64,000 nucleotides of DNA from assembly GCA_032718475.1 (NCBI GenBank), contig JAUCBJ010001077.1, positions 1 to 64,000 of the forward strand. The letters run 5' to 3'. The stretch's first letter is position 1. Each line of letters opens with the position of its first letter. The notes under the pieces were generated by a model. That model was given only the letters and a program-made list of their open reading frames with translations. It did no database searches and was not told the origin of the DNA. Source of the stretch: Nemertoderma westbladi. Lineage: Eukaryota > Xenacoelomorpha > Nemertodermatida > Nemertodermatidae. Of the stretch, positions 10,423 through 23,400 are shown in pieces. A program made the position numbers and the translations under genes.

Positions 10423-13400
10423 TTAGGCATTCGCAGGAGGTGGTGGAGGAGGAGGTTGCGATGCATCTGGGGGTGGTGGAGCTGCACCAGTGGTTGGTGG
10501 TGGAGCTGCGGTAGCGAGTGGTGGTGGTGGTGGTGGTGCAGCTGCTGCTGCACCAGTGGTTGGTGGTGGTGTGGGAGCACCAGGGGTTGGTGGTGGGGGC
10601 TGGGCTACACTAGGGGTTGTTGGAGGGGGTGGCGGTTCATCTTGTTGAACTGGTAAAGTATTTGAATTTGTTGGCTCCTGTAGATTCGCGGTGGAACCAC
10701 CACCTTGCACTGATTGGGTTCCACCTTCTGGAATTGGCTGCAATCCACCACTACCAGGAGGTGGTGGGGGTTGCTGTTGCGACGTCTTCCTTTTAACCAC
10801 GTCCGTGTCAACAATTCCCGGGGCAGTTGATCTCATTAGGTCCGATGGCCTTTCACTGACGAAGACCCCGCCTCTAGTGGGATCGCTAAATGTTCGGCTC
10901 AGCGTGCGTGCCTTACCCAAAATCTGATCAAGCTCCTTTTTGCGACCAATATCTGCTACGCCTCGACTCCCTATCTCACTTGCTTGTTCAGTGTCTCCTA
11001 GGAAAACATCCATATCTAAATCGTCATATGGTTGCAAATCATTTAAAAGTTCGTACATTTCTTTAATGTCTGTGGGATATTCACCATCGGTCTCTTGGAT
11101 GACATCATCCATAATACTCAGCACCAGAGAAAAGCACCAATGTTCAATATTATAGAAGCTAGATTGATCCAAATTCCGCGGATGAGTCACTGCAACCTGT
11201 TCTGGCAACTGGCTAAACTGAGCTAGTTTTGGCGGGAGGTCAATATATGGCGACATTTGCAGCATCTTGAAGGTCCGCCACACATCCTGTCTTTCTGTAA
11301 CATCGTTCCGATCTTCTAAATTTATAAGGTCTATATAATTTTGCCCCGGGGCAAATGTAATAATCTGGTATGCGCCTCGCCTGTTTGCAACAACTAAGCG
11401 GGCATTTGATGCGACTTCAGCTTGGAGAGATGTTAAATTAAGTCCGTCAAACCCATTATTCAAACAAGCCATCACCAGGTTCCCTGTGGTTAACGAATAG
11501 CCATACAAACTACCCAAGATGTTGCATATCAAATACGGTGTCCTAAGACAGTCGTGGGTTCTTGTTACATCAAAATTAACCATAGTTGGTTTCTCGGCCT
11601 CTTGGTATTCCGCAGCTGAAAGATCTAAATCAATTCTCCAATCTTCAAGATCTTTTTCTACTAGATCATACAAAAGAAAAGTTATATGAGCTTTCCTTGG
11701 TCCGTTTGCTGGTATTAGCAATCCAAAAACCAGTTTCGATCCATCAGGTGTGGCTCTGACATGAAGAAGTTTTGTTGCTGCCAATTTTGCGGGTCGATAG
11801 AACTCTTTGGAAAAGTAGATAAGGTCGTTGTTTTTATTTCGTTTAATTATGGAAAATGGGGATCCAGTTGGTGCTGGATCTTTGACTTTATAAATATATG
11901 TTGTCACTGATGTCTTTGGATCTACACTAACAGCCCAAGGTTTTCCTAGCTCCTGTTCATCTATATAGTTATCAGCACGGTTCCGTCTTTCGGGTGTCGA
12001 GGGCATTGTCTTTCGCTTCTTTTTGTCAATCGGTTTGGCCGAGAAAAGAATCTTTGGCTCTTTATTTGGGACAGGCTCGAAAATTCTTTCGGCAAAAACA
12101 ATCCTCTGTTTAGATTCGGGTTCGAACCATTCGTAGTTGCTGATCGCATCCCTGCTGTATCTCCAAAAAAATATATACCCTTTATCATCCACTGAAACCA
12201 TTGGTCCAAGATTATTGACAAATCCTATGTGGACCAATGGGTTCTTGTGAGCGCGGAATAGTTCTGCTTCTAGATCCTCTCCAAGAAAATTAGGCTCATT
12301 AATTACATCATCAAATATAGGCCTAATGGTACGACCTGTTTGTGAGGTCGGGTCAAGCAATAAGTCCTCCAATTCACATCTCAAAATATCGCCATTCTCC
12401 ATACCTAAAGCCAAGTTGTTTTGAGAGCCTAATAGAGTTAATGATGTGTGGAAGACGGCCATTCTAGGTTTCAAAATCTCAGTGCCGACTGAGCCAGCGC
12501 TTGCTAGAGGCCCTTCTTGAAATACAAAGTCACCCTTATCAGGAAATAACTCGACCAATAGTTGTAATTCTTCAGGCAAAAATCCCTCCTCATCGGGGCC
12601 CAATCCTAGAGTGGCCGCCCTTTCCGCAGAAATCTCCCCATTAACCAGAGACCACAAACGCAATGACCCATTGTTGTTGACTGTTGCCAAACGGGTTCCA
12701 TCCAATGAAAACGATATTTTACGGACTGGATCATTTTCCTTGTTCTCATTGGTCACATACCGGTAAACAAGAGGAGGATATACATGAAGATCGTAGACAA
12801 GAACGTCTCCATGCATTGTCCCAACAGCGAGAAATCGTTGTGTGTGATTAACACAACCACAAGAAACACCTGCGGTCTTCAAAGTCACATTAAGTCTTAT
12901 TGATGTTGGGATTAAGTTGGACCAATAGATAACTTCTCTTTCACAGTATTCCTTGTACATAATAGTGTATGTTTCATCGTCTTTAGTCTTGAATGGCTCA
13001 ATTCCCAGATAATCTGTATATTCAACATCATCTTCTTGGGCATCGCTTTGTCTATCTGGTTTTACATGGAGCAAATACTGGGTGTGCAACCACAACTTGG
13101 CCCGTCTCTCATTCCGGTCGGCAGTCATACGGTGATATGCCTTAGTAACAAGGTTGTAGGTAAGATCTTCCTTATCAGTTCTACCTTCTTCGTTACCAGT
13201 TGTTAAAGTTTCAGTTGTACCAATGACAAGATCACTAGCACTAGCTGCAGACAACAGATTCAATGAAATATATTCCCTCACTACTTCCTCCGCCAAATTT
13301 CTTGTTTCAAGAATAATAATTTCCTCGCATATCAGTTGAGTTACTTTCTGTTTTACGGCGGCCATTTTGAATTCTGCAACCTGGGTTCTACTGTTTGCGA

Positions 13401-14184
13401 GAATTCGCTCTTGGTCCGCGAGTTGTCCGGGGCCCGTTGGCACTCGTCGTACAAAGTCATCCATGGCCTGCTCAACAATGTCATTGACTAGATCCTTCAT
13501 CAACAAATAGTCCTGGCGTTGCCATGGTTCATATGAATCAACCCCAAGTTCCCCCATATAAGGCCTACCAAATCTCCTGTCGTAGTCTAAAAGTTCGGCC
13601 TTCAATTGTCTTACCCTTTCTTCACTCTCAGGAATCATCGCTTTAACATTTTCAACTAAATCATCGATAGTTTGGAGTCTTTCATCAGGTTCTGTCAACG
13701 AGTCATCAAAATCAGCGAAATAATCAGAATTTCCATTCTGTGAAAGCAAATGTTTTCTTTCTTCTAATAAACGCTGTCTCTGTTCAATCAGTTCCTTTTT
13801 CTTTTTTTGTAATCTCCTCACGGACTCTTCTTTTCTATCTACGCTCTCTTCGTGTTTTCGTAGTCTCTCTGTCATTAGGGTCTCTATCAAAGGCGGGTTT
13901 GGCGATGGTTTTTCCCCCGTTTGGGGTTTCATTCTGTGGGTTGTATGAGCGACAGCGTTTATTCCGTATGCCCGTTGTAGCTCGGCGCCTAGATAGGTAC
14001 CATGTAACTGCTCTGTTACGAACTCCTGTGCTTTATCAAACTTTCTCTGCTTCTTGGCCCATCGTTTAGCTTCCACGTGTCCATCGATTATGTCGCCAAG
14101 TTTGCCCAATTCGTGTTGCACAGAGGCCAGTTGGTCGCGTTTCTTCTCCAAATATATATCCAATTTTCCCGGAATTGCAGCCAT
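10423..14184 (-). CDS. Coiled-coil and WD40-repeat protein, 1253 aa, proline-rich tail, intronless
   Basis: This is an intact open frame of 1253 codons from ATG at 14184. Residues 1-320 are charged and helical, with strong coiled-coil segments such as KEESVRRLQKKKKELIEQR. From about residue 430 to 760 there are several WD-like blades, for example FLAVGTMHGDVLVYDL, ISFSLDGTRLATVNNNGS followed by LRLW, and MVSVDDKGYIFFWRY. A long globular region follows. The last 140 residues are extremely proline-rich, with repeated runs of five to seven P alternating with TTGA motifs, as in profilin- or SH3-binding tails. A scaffold role, possibly in cilia because coiled-coil plus WD40 architecture is common there, is inference only; I do not recognise the family. 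Absence of introns over 3.8 kb in an animal gene is notable and suggests a retrocopy that stayed intact. Confidence 0.88.
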   Translation of the reverse strand: MAAIPGKLDIYLEKKRDQLASVQHELGKLGDIIDGHVEAKRWAKKQRKFDKAQEFVTEQLHGTYLGAELQRAYGINAVAHTTHRMKPQTGEKPSPNPPLIETLMTERLRKHEESVDRKEESVRRLQKKKKELIEQRQRLLEERKHLLSQNGNSDYFADFDDSLTEPDERLQTIDDLVENVKAMIPESEERVRQLKAELLDYDRRFGRPYMGELGVDSYEPWQRQDYLLMKDLVNDIVEQAMDDFVRRVPTGPGQLADQERILANSRTQVAEFKMAAVKQKVTQLICEEIIILETRNLAEEVVREYISLNLLSAASASDLVIGTTETLTTGNEEGRTDKEDLTYNLVTKAYHRMTADRNERRAKLWLHTQYLLHVKPDRQSDAQEDDVEYTDYLGIEPFKTKDDETYTIMYKEYCEREVIYWSNLIPTSIRLNVTLKTAGVSCGCVNHTQRFLAVGTMHGDVLVYDLHVYPPLVYRYVTNENKENDPVRKISFSLDGTRLATVNNNGSLRLWSLVNGEISAERAATLGLGPDEEGFLPEELQLLVELFPDKGDFVFQEGPLASAGSVGTEILKPRMAVFHTSLTLLGSQNNLALGMENGDILRCELEDLLLDPTSQTGRTIRPIFDDVINEPNFLGEDLEAELFRAHKNPLVHIGFVNNLGPMVSVDDKGYIFFWRYSRDAISNYEWFEPESKQRIVFAERIFEPVPNKEPKILFSAKPIDKKKRKTMPSTPERRNRADNYIDEQELGKPWAVSVDPKTSVTTYIYKVKDPAPTGSPFSIIKRNKNNDLIYFSKEFYRPAKLAATKLLHVRATPDGSKLVFGLLIPANGPRKAHITFLLYDLVEKDLEDWRIDLDLSAAEYQEAEKPTMVNFDVTRTHDCLRTPYLICNILGSLYGYSLTTGNLVMACLNNGFDGLNLTSLQAEVASNARLVVANRRGAYQIITFAPGQNYIDLINLEDRNDVTERQDVWRTFKMLQMSPYIDLPPKLAQFSQLPEQVAVTHPRNLDQSSFYNIEHWCFSLVLSIMDDVIQETDGEYPTDIKEMYELLNDLQPYDDLDMDVFLGDTEQASEIGSRGVADIGRKKELDQILGKARTLSRTFSDPTRGGVFVSERPSDLMRSTAPGIVDTDVVKRKTSQQQPPPPPGSGGLQPIPEGGTQSVQGGGSTANLQEPTNSNTLPVQQDEPPPPPTTPSVAQPPPPTPGAPTPPPTTGAAAAAPPPPPPLATAAPPPTTGAAPPPPDASQPPPPPPPANA

Positions 14185-15999
14185 GATCTTAACTGTTGTT
14201 AAGTATTATACAATATTATCTATCATATTTAAAAAATAATATTACAAAGGGTTAACTTTAGTATTGATATAAAATATTGTATTATTTAGTTACACGTAAA
14301 ACAAATTAATTTAATTTAACTATATTTTCGATATCTTTATTATTATGGAAAATATTTGAATGCCGACAAAACTTAACTTAATGGTTTGCCAAGTCGAAAA
14401 AGAATACTGGGAAATTTGCCATAATATCAAAGTTACCATAGTGAACAAACCAAAGAATACAGTAGGTATACACAGTACGTACTTGGTAAGTCTATAAACT
14501 CAGTCCGAAGTTTAAGAGCTAAATTAACAACCAAATTAGTTAAGCCGGCGTGGGAGAAATCAACCCTACAGTACCGGTAGTCCCAAAAAAGATTATCAAA
14601 CAAAAAACTAGTTTCACTCTATGAACCACCAAAATCTTTCCGAGTTCACCGTTTTTATAGTTTATGGGTACAATATTATTATTAAGTTCGATATGTTCCA
14701 TTTCTCCTAAAATAGTTACACGGGAACGTAAACTAAATTTTAATTTTATGTAAATTTAACTTAATTAACTAAGTTTCCTAGAAAGGATGTTAAAACATTA
14801 CGTTACGGTATCTTTTCAGGAATACCGTAGCTCAATATTTTTCCCTAACGTAAACCGTAACGCAATAGCTTTTTCAATACCGTAACGTAATTTTACTGTA
14901 TATTTTTTCCGTAAACCGTAACGTAATAGCGTAATATTTGTTTTAGCTACCAAGCAATCATTTTAGACAAAAAGTAAATCTTTGGACAAAAAACTTTCAC
15001 TTGCATGTTCTAGCTAATTCAATATAAAGTTAATTGCTTTAATAGGTTTAGTTTGTCTGTACAGTACACGGTCTTCAGCTTCCTGGCATCTCCTGTTATT
15101 TATGATGAAGTCCCCCTATCAATATTGCCAAGTCTAATTCTACGGCGCACTTATTGAGTATAGGCTACTTAACAAGTACAACAACACAAAAACAACATAA
15201 ACATACATACATAAACATACATAAACATACATAAACATAAACATAAACTACTACATAATCTAAACTATATAATGATACATGACCTAAATAATGGTTTGAG
15301 GACTCATCTGTTTAGAGTTCCAGCGACACTATTAAAATTCGACCAATCTGAAGGCGACTAAATACAGAGTTCTAGAACACAATAATTATCGCGCTGAGTT
15401 TCAACTCACAAAATTTCTGAGTTAATTTCAAGATTAATAAATTCATAGTTTATTATAAGGAAAATAATAATAACGTTTTATTTATTTGTGTGGAAGTATT
15501 TTCGCACTGCCTAAAATCTCCAGGGCGACATATTTTCAAACTTTATATCGCAGTGCGACATTATCTATCAGTATGTCCCTACGCCATACATTTTACTATG
15601 TATTTCCAGTAGGCCCCCTATATCCAGTATGTAACCGCGTCATTATTAGGTTGTTCTAGAAAGTTTGAGTGCAAAACTACAAATAATTCCCAACAAATAA
15701 ATATATAAGTAAATAGAGTTCAGAGGCAGGATCCAATCTCTGCCTCTCGCGATCTAAGTTCCTAACTAAGTATTGCACCGCAGTAGCATCGCTATGACTG
15801 CGTCAATAATATCGGTGCTCAACCGAAGACGGGAGTTCATGCAAAAGGTACCTGGGGCCGGAAAATATTCGCTCAACGCTTACTTCAGTGACTGGTAAAG
15901 GGGCCGTGCAAAAACGATGTCACGGTCGAAGGGATGGGGGGGGGGGGTTGCAATTTGTGACATGGGGAGGGGGGGGGGGGGGGGGTAGATATACTTGTG
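14185..15999. other. Intergenic, no gene recognised
   Basis: This is AT-rich spacer upstream of the WD40 gene. It contains a CGTAACGTAA-rich patch (14800-14950), an ACATAA microsatellite (15195-15247) and two G runs (15938-15947 and 15969-15985). No promoter motif for the WD40 gene is obvious. Confidence 0.5.
14800..14950. repeat. CGTAACGTAA-rich element, copy 1
   Basis: The block starts with TTACGTTACGGTATC and contains several CCGTAACGTAA words in the opposite orientation towards its end, giving internal inverted symmetry. A related block lies at 16450-16600. Both look like small foldback or MITE-type repeats. Confidence 0.55.
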
Positions 16000-16011
16000 A
16001 CGTCACAATAG

Positions 16012-16263
16012 TACTTTGGTGAACAAATAAAATGCACAACACCAACATCAACAGCCAAAGTGAAATCTATTCAAGTAATCGCAAATCGAGGTGATGAAGT
16101 GTTAATTCTAAGTGGCGATAAAGATGAAGAACACCACATTGACTGGGTAGATAAGGACGAGGTAGAGTTAGACTCAGGAAGTGGCACAATAGTCGGTCGT
16201 ATACCTGGTGCACTTCAGGTGATCGATGTCGAAACTCAGATGTCGTCATTCCGATGGGACTGA
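16012..16263 (+). CDS. Possible terminal exon of an unrecognised acidic protein
   Basis: An open frame runs from just after an in-frame TAG at 16009-16011 to TGA at 16261. It reads like coding sequence: rich in D and E, containing ANRGDEVLILSG and IPGALQVIDVETQ. There is no ATG in frame near the 5' end, so it would have to be a 3' exon joined through an acceptor such as the CAATAG before 16012 or the CATCAACAG near 16055. I find no matching upstream exon past the G tract at 15969-15985. The family is not recognised. It could be a chance frame. Confidence 0.35.
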   Translation, partial: YFGEQIKCTTPTSTAKVKSIQVIANRGDEVLILSGDKDEEHHIDWVDKDEVELDSGSGTIVGRIPGALQVIDVETQMSSFRWD

Positions 16264-16449
16264 ATATGTGGGATGTCTTCCTTGTTTAGTCATTGTGCAC
16301 AGCTGAATTAATGAAGTATTAATTGCCATTTAGTATTAATAACATAATAAGTTCATTGCAATTTCAAAACATTGAACCTATAATTTTCCAATTTTTAGAC
16401 AAAAATAGGATGAAACTTTAAATATCTCTTTGTGGTCCTATGGCAATCT

Positions 16450-16600
16450 GAACCGGTTATTACGTTACGGTAATTTCGGTAATACGCAATTATTTTTTCG
16501 GAATACAGTAACGTAACGTAATTTGAAAATTATTCCGTAATGTAATATCGTAACGTAAAAAGTTCAGTTTGTTCAACCGTAACGTAATACCAACGAGTTA
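16450..16600. repeat. CGTAACGTAA-rich element, copy 2
   Basis: This block begins TTACGTTACGGTAATTTC and carries repeated GTAACGTAA words with inverted symmetry. It is the partner of the 14.8-kb copy and lies 1.6 kb away on the other side of the possible exon at 16.0-16.26 kb. Confidence 0.55.
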
Positions 16601-17466
16601 AAATTGAAAATGTATTAATTTCAGAGATTCCTTTAAATATAAAACATCTAGTTAATATTTAATTATATTTAATAATTATGTTCTATGTCCATTATAATAT
16701 GTCAATTATGTCCATTATATTTAATTAAATTGATAAAACACAAAGTCACAATAGCTATTTTAGTTATAATCTTATTATTACTATTTTATGCAATTAATAT
16801 GAGGAAATTTCTGTAAATATTTTCTATTAAAACTTCATATAATAAATTAATAAAATAAGAAATTTACGGAAAAAATGTCGAGAAAATTTCCTTACATTTA
16901 CTGACTCCTATCCCTAATCTTACCAAACGTAAAAAGTTATTTTAGATGCTCCTATACCTACAGTGTTAGAAAATATTTCCATTTTCGAATAAAATATGTT
17001 ATTAAATTCAATAAAAGCAGAAGATATAAACAATAATGTCCGGTTGTAATTATTGCGTTAATTCGACATATAATGTACAATGTGGATATAAAAATATGAA
17101 AAATACACAATGTCTATGCCTCTCAATTAATTGATATGCTTAAATATAATAAAACTCTCAATAAAGCATCCATAACCGCAGCTGGCAAACAAAATAATAA
17201 ATAATAATAAAGTACTAACTATATATTATGTTCAGGCTACTTTTCCAAGAGTTCAACTGATTGTTGCTAAAAAATATGTATCTTTATCCAGTTTTTGTTT
17301 TAAATAACCCTACGTTCGTTTGTGTTTCAAAAATAATTTACACATCGGATATACTGTACAGTACATTCTCTGGGCCTATATACTGTAGGATTCAAGTGAG
17401 AGAATCAGAAAGTCACTTTGGATAAGAAATTAATTAGAATTTGATTACGATCAGAAGAAAAACTTT
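16601..17466. other. AT-rich spacer, nothing recognised
   Basis: I see no exon or repeat with a second copy. The stretch lies between the possible exon at 16 kb and the 3' end of the minus-strand multi-exon gene. It would contain that gene's 3' UTR. Confidence 0.4.
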
Positions 17467-20400
17467 TTAACGAAATACAGATGAAAACCGGTTCGCCACA
17501 TATTTTACAGTCCAAAATAGCCACATTGAAATAATAGCCAAGATGTATCCTATGGCAACACCACATAAAAGATTTCTACCATCCTCAGTAGAATAAAGCC
17601 AATTCCACCATGAAGTAGAAATCGTATCGCTCTTTATAACAATGTCTTCTTTGGGAGTCTCTTGTAGGGTGATTGGTTGTTTGGTTTCCGGTAGTAGAAT
17701 CATTTCCTGCTGGTTCATTAATGTTCGTCTCTTTACATGACATGTTGGAATTTCGACAGATTTCTAAAAAGAAAGTTACTAAAGGTTCATCTCGGGTGGT
17801 CTTGAATGTACAAGGATATACATAATATATCATAGAGATACATAGAGTTGTCTGCAAAGGCAAGTTGCTAATAATGCATTCCAAATAATAAACGCTGATG
17901 GCGTAAAATATTTCATTTCAATTACTAACGTATGTTAATAATGGGGGGCCTTGATGCACTTGTTGAGCAAGATAAGGTTGTTCGTTTGCTTTTCCATCTA
18001 CTGCAGTGTTGTGATTTTCTTTCTACAGAAAATTAAGTTAAAAACATATTAATAATTATATTTTTCCAGGATATTCTTTTTAATTTCTCGGGTAAACAGG
18101 AACACATGAGGTAAACCAATCCCTGTACTCTCTTTTCGTTAACTGTGGTCGTGTATGGCGTATACGCCCTGTGGGCGTGTGGGCGTATATGCAGCTCTGT
18201 ATAAGACTGTAGTGCATTTACACTTCGACCCTTCTCCAGTGATCACCGCTTAGCTGATCAAGGTAAGATTTAATCTCCGCTCTAGCAGAATTACGAAATC
18301 TACCTTGCCACGACATGACTGGTCCTCTCTGTTCAAACAGCCAAGTGTGGGATCCAGCTTCACACTACAGCTGAGCAACAGGTATGAGGTTCTTGCTTCT
18401 GAGGCGGCAGATCACTGCGAGGGCTATACTGCCTTCACAGAAGCAGTTAAGTTAGCAGCTGCAGAAACAGTTTCTGTATAATCTCGACCGACTGACCACA
18501 GAATTCGGAAGTGCCGAAATGACCTCTCTAAGGCGCAGAATGAGTGCAGTTAAGGATGAGGACAGCCAAGGATGCAGTTAAGGCTGCATCTAGGTACCTT
18601 AACATGCAGTACTCTCATAATCTGAAGGGGCTTATCATCAATAGCAGGCAATCAACCCAGGCATGGCAATCAATAAACCAGCTCACTGTGAGGAAAAGTC
18701 AACCAACCACCAAGGTTAAGGCTGAATCTCCAGCTGAGAAGGTTGGAAGGACCACTTTGAGAAGCTTCTAAACAATGACAGGGTATTTCCTGATACTTTG
18801 AGGTGCATTGTGTATCTGAGTCTGTATCTCACATATATCCCCATGATTGGTGACATATCCTTTGCTGAAATCAAGACGAGATCAAGAAATTAAGAAATCA
18901 AGAGTAGATGGCGTGGCCCCCTGAGGTGTTTAAAATTCCTGAGTGTGTGTAGCTCATTCACCCCATTATTGTGGACATGTATAGGACAAAGAGAGTCTCT
19001 CGGGAACTAAAAACAAATAAGTTGGTCCCAGCCCCAAAGAAGGGCAACCTAAAAAAACGTGGATCTTTTCGTGGAATCTCATTAATCTCGATTGTTGCAA
19101 AGCTATACAACAGAATTCTATTAAATCGCATCAGGTATCCTGGTGAGAGACTGTTCCCGTGAGAACCAAAATTGATTCCGTAAAGGTCGTGGGACCGTGG
19201 AGTCTATTCTGGCATTTAGAAGGATAATCAATAAAGTTATCAATAAAGAAAGACAGACAACTGGCTATTATCTTTGTTGACTTCTTTAAAGCCTTCGACT
19301 CAGTCTCCCGACCACGTATGTTCAGCATACTGGCATCATATAGGATTCCTGAGGAAATTATTGCAGCTATCAGATCACTGTACGATGGTTCCACCTCGTT
19401 TGTGTCTACTGCTGATGGTGACACAGATCCATTTGAAGTCGTATGGGCAGTCCTCCAGGGAGACACACTTGTACCATTCTTATTCGTAATTGTGATTGAT
19501 TATGTTCTACGCATGTCCTTAGACCATCTTAATAAAGATGGGGTGACGGTAACACCCCCTACTGGCACAAGAAGTAGAGGGAATCCAGCAAAGTACCTTA
19601 CTGATCTAGACTTTGCTGATGAATTAGGGGTAGGTCTACTGTCAGAATCACTAGAGGAAGCCCAAAGGCTCCTCTGCTCATTAGAGAAGGTTGCTTCTAG
19701 TGTTGGACTTTTTGTAAATTCAAAGAAGACCCAAATCATGACAGTCAATGATCAATCAAAAGGGATGATGGATCAGAAAGTCAGGTGAAGACCTTCGGAT
19801 ACGTAAGGGGAAGGCATGGGCAGCGTTAAATAGTCTGTCCAGGATTTGGAAGTACCATAGAACAAAATGGAACCTTAAGGTTCGATTATTTATGGCAGCA
19901 GTAAAACCAGTACTCTTATATGAGAGTCCATGCTGGGTTCTAACTGCAGAGGATACCAATCTCTCGTTGGCACTTTCACAAGAACACTGCGCGGGTTCAT
20001 TGTGTCAAAGACAATGAACACATCTCCAATCAGACTCTATACAACATTGGAGGTGTTCCAATAATCTCCCCTAGCTTGACACTTGAACGGAAAACGGAAC
20101 CGCATCCGCTTTGTAGGACGTTGCTTTCTCTAAGAGGACCAGCCAGTGCATAATCTTGTGCTTTGGCGCCCTCATGGAGCGAATAATTGGTAGACGGCTG
20201 GCCATGGAGATGCGGATGATCTAGCAAATGTCATGGGTGATAGGGAGTTGTGGTGAAATTTTGTCGATCGTGCCGATCGTAGTAATCGTATGGCGTGGAG
20301 GGGACAGCGTTTACTGCCAAGGTTGAAAACTCATCGCTATATATTTAAGCCTTTTCTTCATCCCTCAAGTAGTTTGGGGTAGAAAAAGTTCGCGTTTATA

Positions 20401-23400
20401 TTTCAATTTACTTACGTATGAGGGAGTAGAGACATAATTATTTGAAGCTGCATTCGTATGCTTTAAATCAGAGCATACGGACAAATTCGGTTGAGATTTC
20501 AATTCAACATCTGGTGATTTCAAAGGTAACGATTTATGAAAATTTGTATTCTGTAAAAATAAATAAATTAAAAATCTAAAGTTTATAGTTTTGAGCAAAA
20601 TTCACATGAACTATGAAGTTTAAATAATTCAATTTAATTAAGTTAAATAAACATAAAATTAGCAAAATGGTTTGCAATAATACATAATGCTTGTCAAGAA
20701 TATTTAATGGTGGATGCTATGATTGCTTATTAAAACTCAAAAATAAATTTTCCCTACCCAATTAATAAATAATAATATACCTGGGGTATTTTTACTCTAT
20801 TAATATAGGAAATGGCTTCTTTCGTTGCTCTGGGATACAACCGTGAAGTCGATAAGTTTGGAATACTTCCTGGCTTTGCCAAGCCATTCCTAAAAGGTCT
20901 AAAAACATTATATTATTACTTTATTTACCTTATTACATTATTTAATGTAACGACACGAACTATAAATGTATTTTAATAAAAAAAATAGTTGGGCATACTG
21001 ATAGTCTCTGATTCGAAAACGGATAATATCATAATCTTGTGAGGGTGGATTTTTTATAGTCTTAACCGTTAACAGACATCCGACAACCGTTGTTAAGGTT
21101 AATGGAAATGAGAGACATTGGAAGTCTATTGTAACCAAAACAATAAACGATAGTCATGAGAACAGAAAATAAAACCAAAGAAAATAATGAAAACAACTCT
21201 ATACGCCTTACTAATTATTAATTAATTATTGGTAATTAACTAATTATTGCACTATATTTAGAGATTCTTACTTACTGAAGGGATTGATTGGTTGAGTAAT
21301 ACCTTCCATTGTGCGACATATTATAACCTCCAGTATAGAAGGAGTCATACGAACGGAAGTTGGGGGGTCTACCGAATTCTCCGTCGCTGGGGTGATTAAC
21401 CATCCGAGTCGGTCGGCGGACATCGTCTGCACCACAATTATGAAATGATGAGTTCACTAACGTTATTCTTTCGATCTATATCTATAAACCAATTAAAGGC
21501 CCGGGCCTATCCCGGTTTGAAATTGAAATTGAATTGAAGTTTTTTAAATTAATATCATTAACTACGATAATATGAAACGGGCTTCTTCTGTTTAATCTAT
21601 CCATTTAATTAATAAATGCTGTGCTTAATCGCTAGATCGGTGTCTCAGATTTGGTTCCAATTCATTGCAGATTTGGCTCTTATTAGCTTCCAAACATTCC
21701 CAAAGAGAACGATGACGACTGACTGTCCACTATTATACCGCTACACTTAAAGTTCACCTAAACTTCGTGCGTGGCTCGCCCCACATAAATTCTCATACAC
21801 CTCTGAAGCCTCAAACTAACAATGTTTATTACCCCACACTTGAGTACTGAGCCCAGGAATGGACATTAAACACAAAATATTGTTTATAAGTTTTAACTTA
21901 TATAGAATGTATAAACTATTAAATCATTTAAACAGGACTTAGATGATCAAACCAACACTCCATTTGCTCCTATCAAGCTCCATTTGCTATAGAGTTGGAT
22001 CCTACTTAGTCATGTTTAAATTCCTTAATAATAATTTAAACATTAAATATTATTGTCAGTGGGTTCGTATATCCTTACTGGTAACGCCACAGGGAAAAAT
22101 TACTATATGTTTTTGAAAGGTAAAGTAAAAGTAAATAATAAGTTACGTTATCCTTTATGGCCATTAGGCAGGGAATTACGCAAAATCTGACGACTTATTT
22201 CCACTGTGGTCCCTCCTGAACTAATACTCCCCAGAGGAAACCCCAGTACTCATTTAGCTACCATTTAAGGACGCAAGGCAGATATGCGACCTGGCTAGTC
22301 CCTTTAAAGCATTCGTGCTGAAACGAAATCTCCCATGACGGCCATGCATCATAAAGGGATCGAACCTACGACCTACTGTACAAAAGGATGTGAATTCAAG
22401 TTCACCTTGAATTCTTGATATTTCTGGTGCGCGGCAAGAAAAAACCATACATGGGGATATCCACAAATAATAAGAAGTAACATCGCAACATATAATGTGG
22501 ATATCATAAACTCACCCATGGATCGACTAATTCGGCCAACTAAGCGAGCCGGGGAGGCGGACTCAGATCGCTGTCTCCGGGACCCACTCGCGTGACGCGA
22601 TCTACTCCGAGTCGATTCCGAACCACAAAACGGTTCCTCGTCCCTGTCGGATAGGAAAGTATATCGATAATGTCACTTAAACTACTACTGTATTTATCCT
22701 CTATAAATTATAAGTTCACGTTCACTGCCGAAGTAAGTCGTGGATGGTATAGTGAATGGCTCAATGTGATACCAAGGAATGTCTTCATGGAGATTGTCTG
22801 GAAAAGGATTGTCTGGAAAAGGGGTACATAGGTACATACTGTTACTCTAGCAAGGGAGTATTTATTGTGAGAATATACGGTGGCCCACAATGGCCATCGT
22901 TTTCACAACAAAAACTCACTGATCATCTATGGTAAGTATCTGCCGTGAACATTGACGGCAAATTCAATCTGCTCTAAATTTCTGCCTTAAAAATGGGGAA
23001 ACTCCAATCTGCCGTGAATTTTCGGGGAATATTCCTATTGGCTATCTACAGTATGTTAATATTTTGTGACGGACTTTTTAATCATCATTTTGTTACCGGG
23101 AAACATCTTGCGTTGTCTTTTCAGTTCAAATTTAATTTAACGCTCTACATTCCTATAATTATAATTATACAATAAAAAACAATACAAAATAAACTGATAA
23201 AATATATATAATATATATATAAATATCTAATATAATATAATCTATATATAAATAAAATAAATTGAATTGCTGCAGCGGACAGAGGATGTAGCTCTACAAT
23301 GGTTACAACACGAAGTACGCCGCAAAATAATATACTGTAAGTATCACTGTATCGCCAATAGGAAATTTCCGTCAAATTTCACGGCATAAGTTCACTGAAT

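Noticed and set aside
10456-10927. Plus-strand frames rich in Trp, Gly and Cys
   Set aside because: They are antisense shadows of the poly-proline-coding end of the WD40 gene.
17467-17763. KASH-type nuclear envelope tail
   Set aside because: There is a C-terminal membrane segment, but the protein ends in FSSVFR without the short PPPx lumenal tail of KASH proteins.
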